Of a stretch of 64,000 bases of DNA, positions 43,571 through 56,009 are shown piece by piece. Source of the DNA: Apricaphanius iberus (Eukaryota; Chordata; Actinopteri; Cyprinodontiformes; Aphaniidae). The notes below the pieces were generated by a model. The model did not search any database, had not been told where the DNA came from, and was given only the letters and a program-made list of their open reading frames with translations. The stretch lies in NCBI GenBank assembly GCA_028564705.1, contig JAPXFQ010001300.1, positions 1 through 64,000 of the forward strand. The letters run 5' to 3'. Within the stretch, counting starts at the first letter, position 1, and each line of letters opens with the position of its first letter. A program made the translations under genes and the position numbers.

Positions 43571-44938
43571 GGAAGGACTGTAGATTTTAACCAATTTATG
43601 GAATAGTCTGAAACTCTTGAATAATATTTTATCAACTCGATTACCTGAAAGAGAGGTTTGTGAATGCTGTATAAAAAGTAGTACATCATCTGCATACAGA
43701 AAAATTTTATGTTCTATTTTGTTGCATTGTATACCTTTAATATTATTAGTTTGCCTGATTGCTGCTGCTAATGGCTCAATAAAAATTGCTAGAGAGAGGG
43801 AGGGAGAAAGTGGACATCCATGCCCCTTACCCTCTGAAGGAAAAACCTTCATGATGTTTGATTATTAGTCCTAATACATGCTGTTGGGGAGCTGTATAGT
43901 ATTCTTAACCAGTTTATAAAATAATTACTGAACCCAAATTTATGTAAGGTTGCAAATAAAAAGTTGCAGTTAACTCCATGAAATGCTTTTTCTGCATCTA
44001 AAGATAATATATTGGTTTGGATGCTTTTACCGTAGGAATAATCTATAAAATCTATTAATCTACTTGAATTTGTAGACGAGAGTCTCCCTTTTATAAAACC
44101 TGTTTGATCAGGATGGATTATAAGAGGTGTTATTTTCTCTATTCTCCTTGCGAGAGCTTTGCAAATAATTTTAAGATCAACATTGATGAGAGAAATGGGA
44201 CGATAACTGGTAGGAGACATAGGGTCTTTTCCTGGTTTTAATAAAAGATTGATGTAGTCAGAGTTCATGTTTGGTGGTTGTCAACCATTTTCCTTTGTTT
44301 CCTGTAACATTTTGTAAAATGTTGGTGCCAGAATATTCCAGAATTCTTTATAGAACTCTACTGGAAATCCATCTGGGCCTGGAGCTTTATTATTAGGCAT
44401 GGATTGGAGGGGCTTCTGGAGTTCAGCCACTGTTAGCGGTGAATCCAGGGTCATTACTTGACTGTCTGATAGTTTAGGAATATTTATTTTATCCAGAAAT
44501 TGTTCAATTTCATTATTTGATTGGTTTATCTCTGGTGTGTTTAAAGTATCTTAAAATTCTTTGAAACTGTTGTTTATTCTTTCAGGATCATATACTATAT
44601 TCCCAATTTGGTCTTTGATTGCAGTTATAGTTGTGTTTTCTTTATTTATTTTTAACTGATTAGCTAAGAAGCTACCTGATTTATTACTATGTTCAAAGTT
44701 TTCTATTCGACGTCTTTGGATTAAGAACTGCGTCCGTTTATTAATAATTTCATTTAATTCTAATGTTGCTATCCATATTTTGCTTAAGCTCTCTTTATCC
44801 AGGGAAGCTTCTAATGATTTGATAGTTTCTTCTAATTCCTGAACATGTTTATTTTCTGTTCTCTTTTTATTTGATCAGAATGAAATTATTTTACCTCTAA
44901 TCACAGCTTTCCCTGCCTCTTCAAACTACATTTCTAGT
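43571..44938 (-). pseudogene. L1-clade LINE reverse transcriptase fragment
   Basis: The minus strand has L1-type reverse transcriptase in two main frames. The frame 44268-43849 has INLLLKPGKDP, SYRPISLINVDLKIICKALARRIE and IHPDQTGFIKGR, then motif A as LSLDAEKAFHGV. The frame 43852-43550 has GHGCPLSPSLSLAIFIEPLA and the catalytic FLYADDVLLF at about 43680. Upstream to 44938 are decayed parts, including NNKAPGPDGFPVEFYK near 44370. The 3' end is lost at the Harbinger element, and stops break it. Confidence 0.88.
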
Positions 44939-45439
44939 TGTGAAAAAAATGCTGAGATATCTTAAGAAGATAAAATCAATGACGATAGTAGTTGTTGTTG
45001 TTTTTTCAATACTGATGCAGAGGTTTTTTCTATCTATACTGTGAAGTAAAAACAATCTTAAATGAGTACCAGGCTTTTACAACAGTCATAAATACCAAGT
45101 TGTGTTTAGGAAATTGCCCAGTTGTGTAGAAACAGGAAGAAAGATAGTTTAGGACCCCCATAAAAGCGGGTGTCTGTAAATCATTTTGGGGGAAAAACAG
45201 ACTTAGGGAAGTAGATGATAAGGGGCACACAATGAATGTTTATGTACTGGGAGTGACCATGTCATGTGATTCTTTTTGTCTTTGTGTTCAATAAAAAGAG
45301 ATGAGGTCTGTGAGTCAGCGCGCACACTTGGTGAGCCGTCCTGCAGGTCAGTCTCATGACTGCACATTAGTGTTGCAAAGGCGGATGGCGCCCCGTATAG
45401 GGATCCGACCGCACCTCGGCACCTCTCGATACTCTGGTA
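44939..45439 (+). mobile_element. LTR, family A/B/C (copy C), probably solo
   Basis: The 3' half matches the LTR at 31829-32430: ATAAAAG, a CAATAAAAAG poly(A) signal near 45290, CCTGCAGGT, GATGGCGCCCC and GACCGCA. CTAGT occurs at 44934-44938 and 45440-45444 as a possible target duplication inside the L1. The right end reads TA instead of CA, so edges carry some doubt. Confidence 0.6.
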
Positions 45440-45489
45440 CTAGTTTCTGTTGTACTCTTTTTGCGTAGTTTTCTGCACTCCCTCTGCTA

Positions 45490-48400
45490 TTAAAATTAGC
45501 GAGAGGAAATTTTTAAAATATCTTGGGCTATCCAGTTGACAGGACTTTTTTTCACCGGTTCTCCCTTTACACAACTGGACTGTTTTATGGAGATTCTGAT
45601 ACGGAAAGGTAGGAGCAGACAGCGGTTCTGTGGATTTTGACCGTAGACGGACGACGCGGGATAATGAGCTGGTGTGTCGTTCAAGCTGCTGACAGCGGGG
45701 ATTTACGCACCGCTTCTCCCATCATAACACCTGGGGAACGTCCTCCGCTCTATGCCTAACAAAAAATGGATGAATTGCTCCTTTCTCCTATCCACGAACT
45801 CAGCACTTTAGTCGTTCTGCCACTGCCCTTTGGCTTCACTGAAACCACCCCCCCCCTGGTCCAGTGAAAATCATCCGGCAGCGCTCTAAGCTGCCATGCT
45901 TCCTGCTGTTACTCAGAGCGGGACCGCTGCGCGGAGCTGACTGGGAAAATCAAAAGGCGAGGTGGAACGTGTTTTTCTACATTAACGAGGTTGGTGCACA
46001 GTTGTCACTCAGTGCTTAAAGAAGAATGGCAAGCCCTCCTTGAGTAGTTCTTCATACAACTGTAGACCATTTTATTCACCCGCGGGGTTTGCACTGTTTG
46101 TTGGCTGGTCGCTTGTATACCATTACACCAATGAGGCGTGTGTGACGGAGGCATTACACCACCTCGCGATCCAGATCACATGACGTGCGAGGGAAAAATC
46201 ACCCGGACTCTCAGCTAATCGTTCTCGGGGATTTTAACAGAGCTAATCTCAAACTTGATACCTGCCCTATATATAAAAAACATGTGACAGTGTCCCAACA
46301 GGGGGACATGAAACACTTTAGATCACTTGCTATAACCCACAATAAAAAATGAATATCGCTCTGTCCCCCCGTGCTGCTTGGGACTTTCCGACCACTGCCA
46401 TTGGTCAACTCATCCATACTTACAGGCAGAAGACTGAAGGCTTGAAATCTGCTAAGCATGTTAGTAAGAACTTGCTGAGGAGATGGACTGAATGAGTCAA
46501 AGAATGCTGCTAAAGGGCCTGCTTTTGACTGCATTGATTGGAGCGGTCTTTGAAGCAAGACGGCTTCATCCTGGATGAACTGGACCGACACTGCGAAATC
46601 TTACATCAGGCTTTTCGTGGAGGGAAATGTTGTGTGCAGACCTCAAAACCTTCTGCTCATTCAAAAAACTCAATAAACCGTTGGCTTAACTGCAGAAACA
46701 TGTGACGGCTAAGCAGGAAAGGAGGAGGCCTACCAGGAGTGGGGGATTTTTTGGGACCTGTCTACAAACAAGGCATGGAAACCAGCTGAAAGAGGGAATC
46801 AGAAGCAGCAAAGGGAAAACTAACAGTGCTAAGTTAAGGACCGTTTTTATGCTAACGGACCACCCCTCTGCAGTTTGGTGCTACCAGGCAGACCATTACT
46901 AATCTGATAGGAGACAAATCCCCCCACCTGTGGAGTGCACCCGCCTGGCCTCGAGGACCTCAAGACACCTTTTTCCAGGTTTGGAAAGGAACTCTTTCAT
47001 CACCTCCCACCTCCCCACCATCTCAATCACAAAAGAACCAGACTTCACCCACCAAAACCACCCAGTACCTGCACTTTCTTGTCGATCTGCGACAAACAGG
47101 ACGTTGCGCCAGCTTGTATGATACAGGACAGAAAATTAAAAAGGCTCAGTGGACCAGCACGGCGGGGAGAGTCCACCCAGCAATCATCTGAATTTCTGTG
47201 CTGAACAGCTGGGCTCCCTTCTTCACCCAGTTATTCAATAACTCCCTGCGAGCTGTGTGAGGTCCCCTCCAGTTGCCTCAAACACGCTCCACCATTCATA
47301 CAGGTTACCATGAAGTCCACAGTAACTGGATTTAAAATGACTACAGACAGATTGCCCTAACATCTGTGGTCATGGAAACTTTTGAGCGTCTGGTTACTGG
47401 ACACCACCTTCAATGGACATCACAGTTCCCATGCTAGGACCCCCTGCAGTTCGCCTACAGATCATGAAACAGGTCAGTGGATGATGCCGTCAACATGGCT
47501 CTACCACTACATCCTGCTCACACATCTAGACTCTGCAGGTACCTCACGCTCGGGTCATTGTTTGTGGACATCAGCCTATGCGTTTAACACCATTGTTCCA
47601 GAGCTTCCTCTCCACCAAAAAAACTGTCAAAAGAACTCTACCGTTGTCCTCCATCCTACCTGTCAGTGGAATTACAGTTTCCTGATGACAGGAGGCAGCA
47701 GGTGATAATGGGTAGGGTTCTCTCATCCAAGCTCACGTTCCCTTTGCTTTTGCAATCGGAAGGCGCCCAACTGGGGACGGATGTGTATCATCAGCAACCA
47801 GGATCTATCATATCCCTTTAAACCCTACTGCCCCTGCACCCGTCGAGGGGACCACACTTTGTGTGATGATGACTGAAACTCTGTGTAATGAGTTTGCAGA
47901 TGTCACCCACCACAGTTCATGGACTCATCCCGCGACCGGGGGCGACCGTTTCGTAGTCTGGGACCTTACAAGAAAGGGAAGTGGGGAGAGAACAGCTAGG
48001 TTCTCTGGTTGCCATGTCTCAGAACACAACTGGAGCTAAACCCGCTCCCAAAACCTGTGGCAGCGATGAACAGTGGACCTTTCCAGGAAGTCAAAGGAGA
48101 CCACCATCCACACATATCTTCCTCTCATGAATTCCTCAACACAAGCCAGTTCCTCACAAGTGGAGTCATGTAAGGTTCTAGGCTCCACCATACACCGGCG
48201 GGACCTGAAGTGGACCTCACACATCAACTTAATAAGGAAAAAAGGCCCAGCAATAGGCTTCGTACTTTCTGCGTACCCAAGCCTAGGAATTATCAACCTG
48301 CCCAGGAGCTCGCCTGTCATCTATCTCACACAGCCAATAGTCCAGTCTGTCCTCGACCCCCTCCTTCATCTCTGTCTGGTTTCGGATACGTCACCAGGCA

Positions 48401-48990
48401 GACAAAGGACAGACTGTTAGAGAACAGCCTCTCACTGGACTGCCAAGAGGGATCATAGGAAACCGATCTTACCTCCATTATCAGGGACCTATTCCGGGCC
48501 TGGGTCAGGAAAAAAGCGTGCCAGGGAAAATCACCTCTCGACCCCTCCACACACTGGCGCCACAATCTGTTTAGGCTCCTCCCCTCAGCTCGGCGTTTCA
48601 GAGCGTTGTATGTACGCCAAAACCACCCGAACACACAAAAACAGTTTTTTTCCCCCAGGCTGTCGCTTCTGACGAAACTCTGTCTTGTCACAAGTGTGTG
48701 AGTGCACTCACATAACAATAAACTATAACAAAACTCTCGCACTTCTTAACATACTCACTGTAAAATAACCCCGCGCTTGGTGTATATTCTATTATCCTTT
48801 ATTACTTTACGATCTGATATTTATTTGTATTTTTACTTATTTTTGTTCTTAAATTTTTTTTTTTTCTTCTTTTTTTATTTTCACTATTCAAGTTATGTAC
48901 TGGAAGGGGGGAAAAAAGTTTTGCGGAGTATAATTTCCTTGTTATGTGTATATTAATCTTGGCAATAAACTGATTCTGATTCTGATTTGA
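45490..48990 (+). pseudogene. L2-like LINE, nearly full length but riddled with small indels (copy 3)
   Basis: The order of an L2 element can be followed throughout: endonuclease pieces (FYINE near 45990, LIVLGDFNRANLKL near 46215-46250), the linker (near 46670-46800), reverse transcriptase fingers (46900-47400), motif A around 47570-47620 (FNTIVPEL), the catalytic FADV near 47895, the C-terminal part with LGSTIHRRDLKWTSHI near 48180, and a 3' end with CTGATTCTGATTCTGAT near 48975. The frame changes every few tens of bases. It is the only copy with part of the endonuclease. The indel load is out of line with the substitution load (see findings). Confidence 0.85.
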
Positions 48991-49515
48991 TTCTCGAACA
49001 GAATCTGTGTTGTTGTATTTTCTGCTTTGTTTTCTGGAACAGGAAATCACTCTGTCGACCCTGCGGAGGAAAGCTGGATCCTCAACCGTGAATAGAGCTA
49101 ATTGACAGTTTTGGAGTTAATCCACAATAGAGGAACACTTTAATATAGAATTTACAATCCAGCAACTGCTTTCCAAAAGCAGTTTGAGTCCCAGACTTGA
49201 GTGGCACCTGGCCTCTCTGCACCCCCAGTTGTTTTGTCTTGTTTCAACCTGTAACACCAAAAATCATCCAAAAAAATCACACAGGGCAAGAGCTCTATTT
49301 TGTCATAGATGGCAGGAAATAAGCGTATAGTCCAGTACCCGCTTAATTCAGTTATCTTTTGTTTGTACAAGCCATTAAGTGAAAGATTGTTTGCATAGTA
49401 CAGGCCTACAGGGGTGAGTTATACTTCCAATCTTCCAATCACACAATAACATATTTATGATGTGTGATCATGTGCAGATCATTCCCTCACTGCAGGACAC
49501 ATGGGCAGAGCAAGT
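48991..49515. other. Intergenic, no recognised feature
   Basis: Short frames only; no domain or clear repeat edge. Confidence 0.35.
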
Positions 49516-50930
49516 TGGGTACAGAGGCTAACCAATATAGGTTCTTTAAAGGCCGATACCGATTTAAAAAAATTGCTGATGGCCAATATCTAAAGCCAAT
49601 TATTAAGGCCGATGTCCAAGGCAAATATATATTTATATATATATACTTTTTAGCGGCACATTGATTGTGAAAGACAACTGAACACTCACTCTGTACAATA
49701 GAAATAAAAAAATTCAATAAAACTCTTTGAATATCTATTGAACTTCATACATAGGACATTATAAAAAAAATAAAAACAGTAACATTAGTGCAAATAATTT
49801 CAGAACAATAGAAAATAAAACTGATTAAAGTTTCTTTAAGTATAGAAAATAATATCATTTCAAAAGTAACCAGCACACTGCAAATGCACACTGCACACTG
49901 TAAATCCTAATGTTGAGATTACTTACTACACTGAGTATCTGAAACTCAATATTGTGGAGAAAAAAAAATCCTAACTCAAATGTGTTGAGTTAGTCCAGCA
50001 TATTCTTGTTTTGAGTACAAGTAACTCAAACTTTTTGAGTGGCCTAATTATCATATTTCCCAGAGTGGTTAAGGGTATGTTTTTCACACCATGTATGACT
50101 TGGAAGTCTGTTGTATTGAGATACCCATTGTGATAAATCACTATTTATAAAATTATTCAAAACATGGTGTCAATATTAATACCACAACCACAAGAATTAC
50201 AGTTCTGCTCATTGTACGCCTTGTGTTGAGAATTGTTGTACCTAAGAGCAAAAATATATATTATATTCATGTGAGTTATCTTTATGTTCACGTCAGTTTT
50301 ATTAAAATGCATGACAGTAAGATTTCTTAAGGGTAGTGTATACCAAATATGTGTATGAAACATACATTTTAAGTTAAGTTTACTGAATGCAATGGTTCTA
50401 TTAAAATTATTTACCCAAGTTCTCTTAATAGATATTTGAGTTACTTTACTTGCATGGAATATTATTTTAACTTGAAATTACTTAGTTAATAAACTTAAAT
50501 GGTTTTCTCAAATCATTAGAGTTCAACTAACTCCTCAGGTTTTACAGTGCAGTAGCCTCACATTGACCATGAGCGGCAGCACTAACATGTTTTTAGATCA
50601 ATTTTTATTTTTGAAAATGAAAGATTGCAGTGGTAAAGACACATTTATACAGTTTATAAGCAAAAACAAAAAGTTGTTTTGGGGTTTAGTTACTCTTTAA
50701 GAGTAAAATATGAGTGGGCTGGCTCACAGTGGTTTGCAGTGTATGGGGGCTCTTTCCTTCAATCAAGTAGTGGCTACAACTGGACACACAGGTGCCTAAT
50801 GTATTTTTTTTTCAACATTGGCTTTTTAAAACGAATTTTAAAATATAGAAAACATTAGGCACCAATATAGAAAAAAATTTCACATATCGGTCTAGTCTGG
50901 TCTATAATCTTCAAGGAATATCGGCAACAA
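49516..50930. mobile_element. Possible hAT-type remnant containing a MITE
   Basis: Near the left, GGCCGATACCGATTT and AAGGCCGATGTCC, and near the right, ATATCGGTCTAG and GGAATATCGGC, resemble the degenerate GACCGATAT termini of a widespread fish hAT group. No intact terminal repeat or target duplication was found, so this is tentative. Confidence 0.35.
49896..50549. mobile_element. MITE with CACTGTAAA inverted ends
   Basis: It starts CACTGTAAATCC and ends GGTTTTACAGTG, 12-bp inverted ends with one mismatch. The terminal regions are rich in ACTCAA/TTGAGT motifs, typical of a widespread fish family. 654 bp, non-coding. The target duplication was not resolved. Confidence 0.65.
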
Positions 50931-52227
50931 AATTTCACAGCAAGTAGCTAAAGGTGGTCAGGAATGTCACTAGATTTTTCACTTGCTGCTTTTTTTGCAA
51001 AAACAAAAGACATTAAGGGGGTCTAAGAAGTCATTAGAAGTAGTGACAAAGGTGGCAACACTGCAGCTATCCAGAAAGACTAAAGTTAATGGACCAGTCA
51101 ATGACATTCAGGTCCAATACACTGATTCTGATTAGCAGATAAACCCATGCGGTTCAAAGATATCCTTTTGAAATAAATAAGTCACTGCGAAAAAAACCTT
51201 TATGAAATAAAAGCTGACTTTATGAAAAACACGTTTAAGAAAAAAGCTGATGGAATTAAATAAGAATGGTTAAGGGCAATGGGGGAGGGAATCACAGTTA
51301 AATGTATTTTATTAATAAATATATTTTAAAAGGAAAATGAAAAATATTTTCTCTCCAAGAATTTTATGGGAATTAATTTTTTTTTACTGTTTTGTTGTAA
51401 CTTCATATATTTGTCATTTATTTCATGTAACTATTTATTTGAGAAACTTTTATTTAATTAATTAATTTTGAGCATTTTGTTATTCAATACTATAAGATGG
51501 TTGTGCTTTTTTGTGTATATTCTTTCAACGTCGTGAGAGGAAGAGATCATGCATTAAAAAATGTTTATCTACACCTGAGCATGTAAGGGCTTTGTGCTTA
51601 GTCCATTTCTGTACACAGAAAACCACTACACTAAAGACAGTTTCATCCCATCACATTGCACAATTTACTGAGTGATGGGGTAATTTGAATGACACAGTGA
51701 TATTTGCCCTACAATTTCATTTCTTGCTAACATGTATGTGGATAATCAACTAGACCTTAATATCAGAAACCAAACACCGACGTGTATCAAAAAAACACAC
51801 CATTCCCGTTTATTCAAAGGAATAACAAAGAATATATAGCAAATAGTTATATGACTGCATGTAAACACAAACTGGATGTACGAAGGGAGGGTAACCTGTA
51901 TGTGACGGGGGAGGAACTGGTTTGATATTTAGAAGCCTGCGTCTCTCTCTCTCATGGTCTCCCAAGATTATACTCCCTAACGCAGCTGGAGTATCTCACA
52001 GGCACACAGGCTCTTTCTCTCTACGCCTGCTGAGGATTCCAAACAGTCGAATAATTGTTTTGATTGATATTGTAGTGGTAAAAAATGCTTCTCACGCTAT
52101 ATTCAGTTAACATATCTAGTTAGAATGAAGCCAATGCCTTAATTAATCCATCCAATGTAAAACTTGGCCTTCAAACAATGTGAACATGAGAATTAGTTGG
52201 TTCTCAGGCCATTGTTAGGCAGTACAT
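50931..52227. other. Intergenic, possible LTR relic
   Basis: AT-rich and without long frames. A CGTTTATTCA block near 51808 followed by about 300 bp resembles a reversed LTR poly(A) region, but no ends were found. Confidence 0.3.
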
Positions 52228-52718
52228 TGTGACAGAAAATTTTATCATCCTGGGACATAAGAAAAGTTCAATCCTCTTACTCAGCTCTTAGATAGCTGTT
52301 CTTATTCTAAGGTACAAACAAGAACCAATTGTATGTAAACTTCTCATCTTGACTTATGAAAAATCTTGTTATTATCTGGTGTTACACTTATGACAGCTCC
52401 TGTGAACGTCTTTCTCAGCATTATACTAAGTGTCCCTTATTGTTATCTATATTCTGATTGTTTAATGCTGACTATTGAAGAGAAACATCCACATCCTGTG
52501 TTTACCTATTCCATGTTGTTTGGTGATTGGTCTTGTGGTTATCCTATCATAACTGTATGATGTAATGATCGGACAGAAGCTGATTCTTAGGGTGTAGCTA
52601 ACGGTATATAAACTCATACATCTGTCTGTGCACGTAAATAAACTATGTACGAATATGGCTGACACTTTTGTTTTATTCTCTCATCCGAGGCTTCTTAGAC
52701 ACCCAGATTTCCATGACA
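52228..52718 (+). mobile_element. LTR of the second retrovirus family, probably solo
   Basis: It has TGTGACAG...CCATGACA ends, GGTATATAAACTC as a TATA box near 52603 and GTAAATAAAC as a poly(A) signal near 52637. The R-U5 part (GGCTGACACTTTTGTTT, TTAGACACCCAG) and the start match the inverted LTR at 55415-55811. No primer-binding site follows. The target duplication is not clear. Confidence 0.7.
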
Positions 52719-52759
52719 CATGAGGGTTTGCGAAACACTTGGCTCAACCATCTGTCCTC

Positions 52760-53054
52760 TCAAACCTCACTTAAGCCGGCTGATGTCCTGAGTTGATAGT
52801 GTATTTGTTGGAAATTCCAGGAAACATCTGTTTCACTTTCACAAAGACTGGCATCATGGAATTCCCAAGAACTCTGTAAAAACTGTGTGAAGGGAGTTTG
52901 AAAGTGGGATGATGGCCGAAGAGTGAACATCAGGTTCTAACTTTAATTGTCCAGTGTAATAATAAAGTGACTGGTAGGCTGAGCATTTTTGGAACAAGAG
53001 CGTTGTGAGTCTTCTTTATTTAAGTACTGTTGATTATACGTTTTTGAGCACCAA
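52760..53054 (+). mobile_element. 3' part of an LTR followed by a primer-binding-like site
   Basis: AATAATAAAG near 52960 would be the poly(A) signal, and the block ends CACCAACA at 53053. It is followed by AT and TGGCGAGCCAACCATGG. This mirrors the LTR-spacer-TGGCGAGC layout of the retrovirus at 3448-3468. The left edge is not defined, and no coding follows. Confidence 0.45.
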
Positions 53055-53074
53055 CAATTGGCGAGCCAACCATG

Positions 53075-54297
53075 GATAACATAGAGGGTTGACGTGTAGA
53101 GCACTGGCTGCACCTCAGAAGGAAAAGCAGGCCTGCTGAGGCTCTGAGTGTTGACTCTCACCTTTAAAAAGGTCCTATTTTAATTTTTCTAACCACATCT
53201 GTCTTTGTCTAGGATGCTCAAGCATGCCAGGACCTGTTATTGTTTTGCACGATAACAGGTCGTGGAAAGGAAAAATTTCCGTGTAAATCAATATGCATTG
53301 AGAAAATAATTATTGCAGGCAAAGGCACTGGACAATAACATTTGATCTATATTGATAAAAGGAGCAGCTGTAACAAATAACATATAAAATGAATAATGAG
53401 ACGAAATATGAAGAGTAAAGTATGAAAAACTTGTTGAGGATATGAAACAGAAGTAAAAATGAGAATTGAAAGGAATCTAAGCTTATAAGAACTTACTTTA
53501 ACAGAAAAAAAAGAAAAAAAAAAGGAAGAAAATTCAAAAATTCCTCAGGGAATGAAAAAAGGAGCAATAGTTAAAAAATCACTTGTGATTTAGTTGAATC
53601 ATAAGAAAACAACAGGAGTAAAACCATGTAAAAAAGATTCCTCATGAAAATAGTAAGAGAAGTAAAAAAAAAGTAAAGTAACATAAACCACGTACGTGTA
53701 CTAGGCCGATCACTGGGGAAAAAGGGGCTTGAATAATAGGAATGTAGGAAACTAAAAGTGTACACATCATAAATATGTTCAGTCATCTGAAATTAGATTC
53801 TAATAATTAAAGAAGGAAAAACAAAATTCCATAAGATTTTAAATCTCAAGCGCATTAAAAAATTGCAAATTAAGACATAACAAAAATAATTATTTGCACT
53901 CAAAAATATTAATATTAAAGAATAGAATAATGATAATTCAGAAATATTTTCAATTCTAATCCTAGGAAAGAAAAAAATAATGGCTATAAATAGGCTTCAG
54001 TTTGATCTATTTATATGTATATAAGATATGAGTACAAACAGGCAATTAGATAGAGATAAAACAGCGACAGCAAAATCTTTATTGTAATTCAGTGAAAAGA
54101 CTGGATTGAAGTCCTTTTTCATTTGTATCATTGAGGCATCCCAAAAAGTTGTCCTTTTCAAGTTTTGTGTTGATTATGAAGGCTTTTTGGACAATCTGGA
54201 GATCTGTGGGTATAAAAATGAAGCATTAATACAAGAAAATTATCGTAGCTGCACTATAAAGCTGAAATAAACAGTTTATGATGATAGAGAGAGGCAC
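53075..54297. other. Intergenic, A-rich, no recognised feature
   Basis: From about 53330 to 54060 the plus strand is strongly A-rich with scattered GAAA runs. Short frames only. It may be leader sequence of the preceding LTR element, but nothing coding supports this. Confidence 0.35.
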
Positions 54298-54302
54298 GGA
54301 AG

Positions 54303-54593
54303 TGTCATGCTGCACAATCCCCTCAGCTCCTCTCACTCCTCCATTATTATTTGCACCTGTGTTGTCCTGAACCTCCATCCTGATTATTTATTGTCTCCAC
54401 CTGTTGCTCCTTGTTCTCCCCTTATTTAAGATCCAGCGAGAGCTTCAGTCCTCGCTGGATCTTTGTCGTACCTGTCGTACCTTCTTGTGTATCGTCTCGC
54501 CTTATGTTTGCTGCACTTCAATAAATTATCACCTTACCTGAACTCTGCTTCTGCGCCTGGGTCCTTCGTCCTCCACGCAGCATACACCTGACA
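54303..54593 (+). mobile_element. Solo LTR of a Gypsy-like retrotransposon, 5-bp target duplication
   Basis: A 291-bp block starts TGTCATGCTG and ends CACCTGACA, so the tips are inverted. GGAAG at 54298-54302 is repeated exactly at 54594-54598. It has a TTATTTAAGATC promoter-like site near 54422 and a CAATAAATT poly(A) signal near 54520. Length and composition fit fish Gypsy LTRs. The internal region is gone. Confidence 0.9.
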
Positions 54594-54598
54594 GGAAG

Positions 54599-54745
54599 CA
54601 TTCCAGTGTACTGTAAAGATTTATATTAGTGTCAATTAGCTGCCTACTCAGTCACTTAAACAAACACACACACACACACATACACGTACACACTCCTAAA
54701 AGCCCCCCCGCCACCCTCTGTATGTGTGTTTCATCGCGGATTGGA

Positions 54746-54786
<41 letters not shown>

Positions 54787-55414
54787 ACAAAAGGAAGGAC
54801 TTCACTGTTGAACCCAGTTCAGGTCCGTTCATGTCACATAAAATTCTCTAACACCGAAAGTTGCTCTGTTCCCCTTTGCAACCTCCCGCACTTCCCTTTC
54901 AGTCTAAAGAGAAAAAGAAAAAGAGACTGATCTTGTTGGTTCTATAGATTTTTTGACTAGTAAAGAATGTATGCAAAATATCTTTATCTTCAAAACGTTT
55001 CAGCAAAAACAACCAACCGTTTTCTGTGTTCCTGTAATCCTTCTATTTAATGTGATTTTTCTAAGAGGCAGAATTAATGCCAGGCGATCATGAAGCAAAC
55101 GTGAAAAAGCTAATGTGTTGATAAATTTACATAATGTTGTGTCTCTCCTTCTGGGCATGTCTCATGGCCCCCGGTTTGAAAAAATGGGTTGCTGGAACTG
55201 GACAAAGATGGAACTCTGTTTGAGCCCATGCAAATTTGACTGTTAAGTGATTTTTGAATCCTGCAGAAATCGGTCCTGGCTGCCTCAGTCGGTCACATAA
55301 GAATGACTCGGCTCCTAATCATGAACTTGAAAAAAGAAAAAAGCAAGCCCTGCTCTGCAGACGGACACCGATATGTACACTATGACTTAACTTTTTCAGA
55401 GATTGGAGGATAGG
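54599..55414. other. Intergenic with microsatellites
   Basis: It contains (CA)n at 54664-54682 and (AT)n at about 54751-54785. No gene was recognised. Confidence 0.5.
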
Positions 55415-55811
55415 TATCAAGGAAAACAGTGGGTGTCTGAGAGACCTCCAGTAAGGAAGAAACAAAGTGTCAGCTGTCTTCTTACAAAAGTTTATTTACA
55501 TTTAGCATGGAGAGCTCACTGAGAGCTCAGAGGTTCTTCATAGAGTCACAAGTATATATACTGATTTAACCACACCGCATTGGATATCTTGCAGACTGGT
55601 TCATTAATCAGCTCTGAGAGAACAAACAACTTCATACATGGTTGCAGATAAGAAATTGCTTAGAGAAAGGACACTCTGGTTTAGCAGTCAAACAGGATGG
55701 GTCACAGGACAGCATAACTAAGCATAACTCAGGAATAACTAAGCAATTTTTCATCAAGGCACTGTGAGTGATGAAATAAAAACTTATACTGCAATAATAT
55801 TTTCAATAACA
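55415..55811 (-). mobile_element. 3' LTR of a second endogenous retrovirus
   Basis: On the minus strand it starts TGTTATTGAAAATATT and carries a TATATATAC box near 55555 and an AATAAA signal near 55495. It is the same family as the LTR at 52228-52718. Immediately before it (55812-55822) is a purine run, AAAAGAAGGGA, as expected for a polypurine tract, so this is the 3' LTR. The outer edge is approximate. Confidence 0.75.
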
Positions 55812-55823
55812 TTCCCTTCTTTT
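55812..55823 (-). promoter_or_regulatory. Polypurine tract of the second retrovirus
   Basis: A purine run AAAAGAAGGGAA directly abuts the LTR start on the minus strand; it is the usual plus-strand primer site. Confidence 0.65.
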
Positions 55824-56009
55824 GGTCATAACATGACCACAAAAATAAGCATTTAAAAAAAAAAAATCAAATAAAATCAAAATGACATGTATTTAAATTT
55901 GTAACACAGTGGCATCAGAGGAGGCACATTGGTCAAGGTTTAAGACGACTCTTCATAAAGCGTTACATATTGATCCAAAGAAAGTAAGAAAAGGCTTAAA
56001 AGACTGAAT

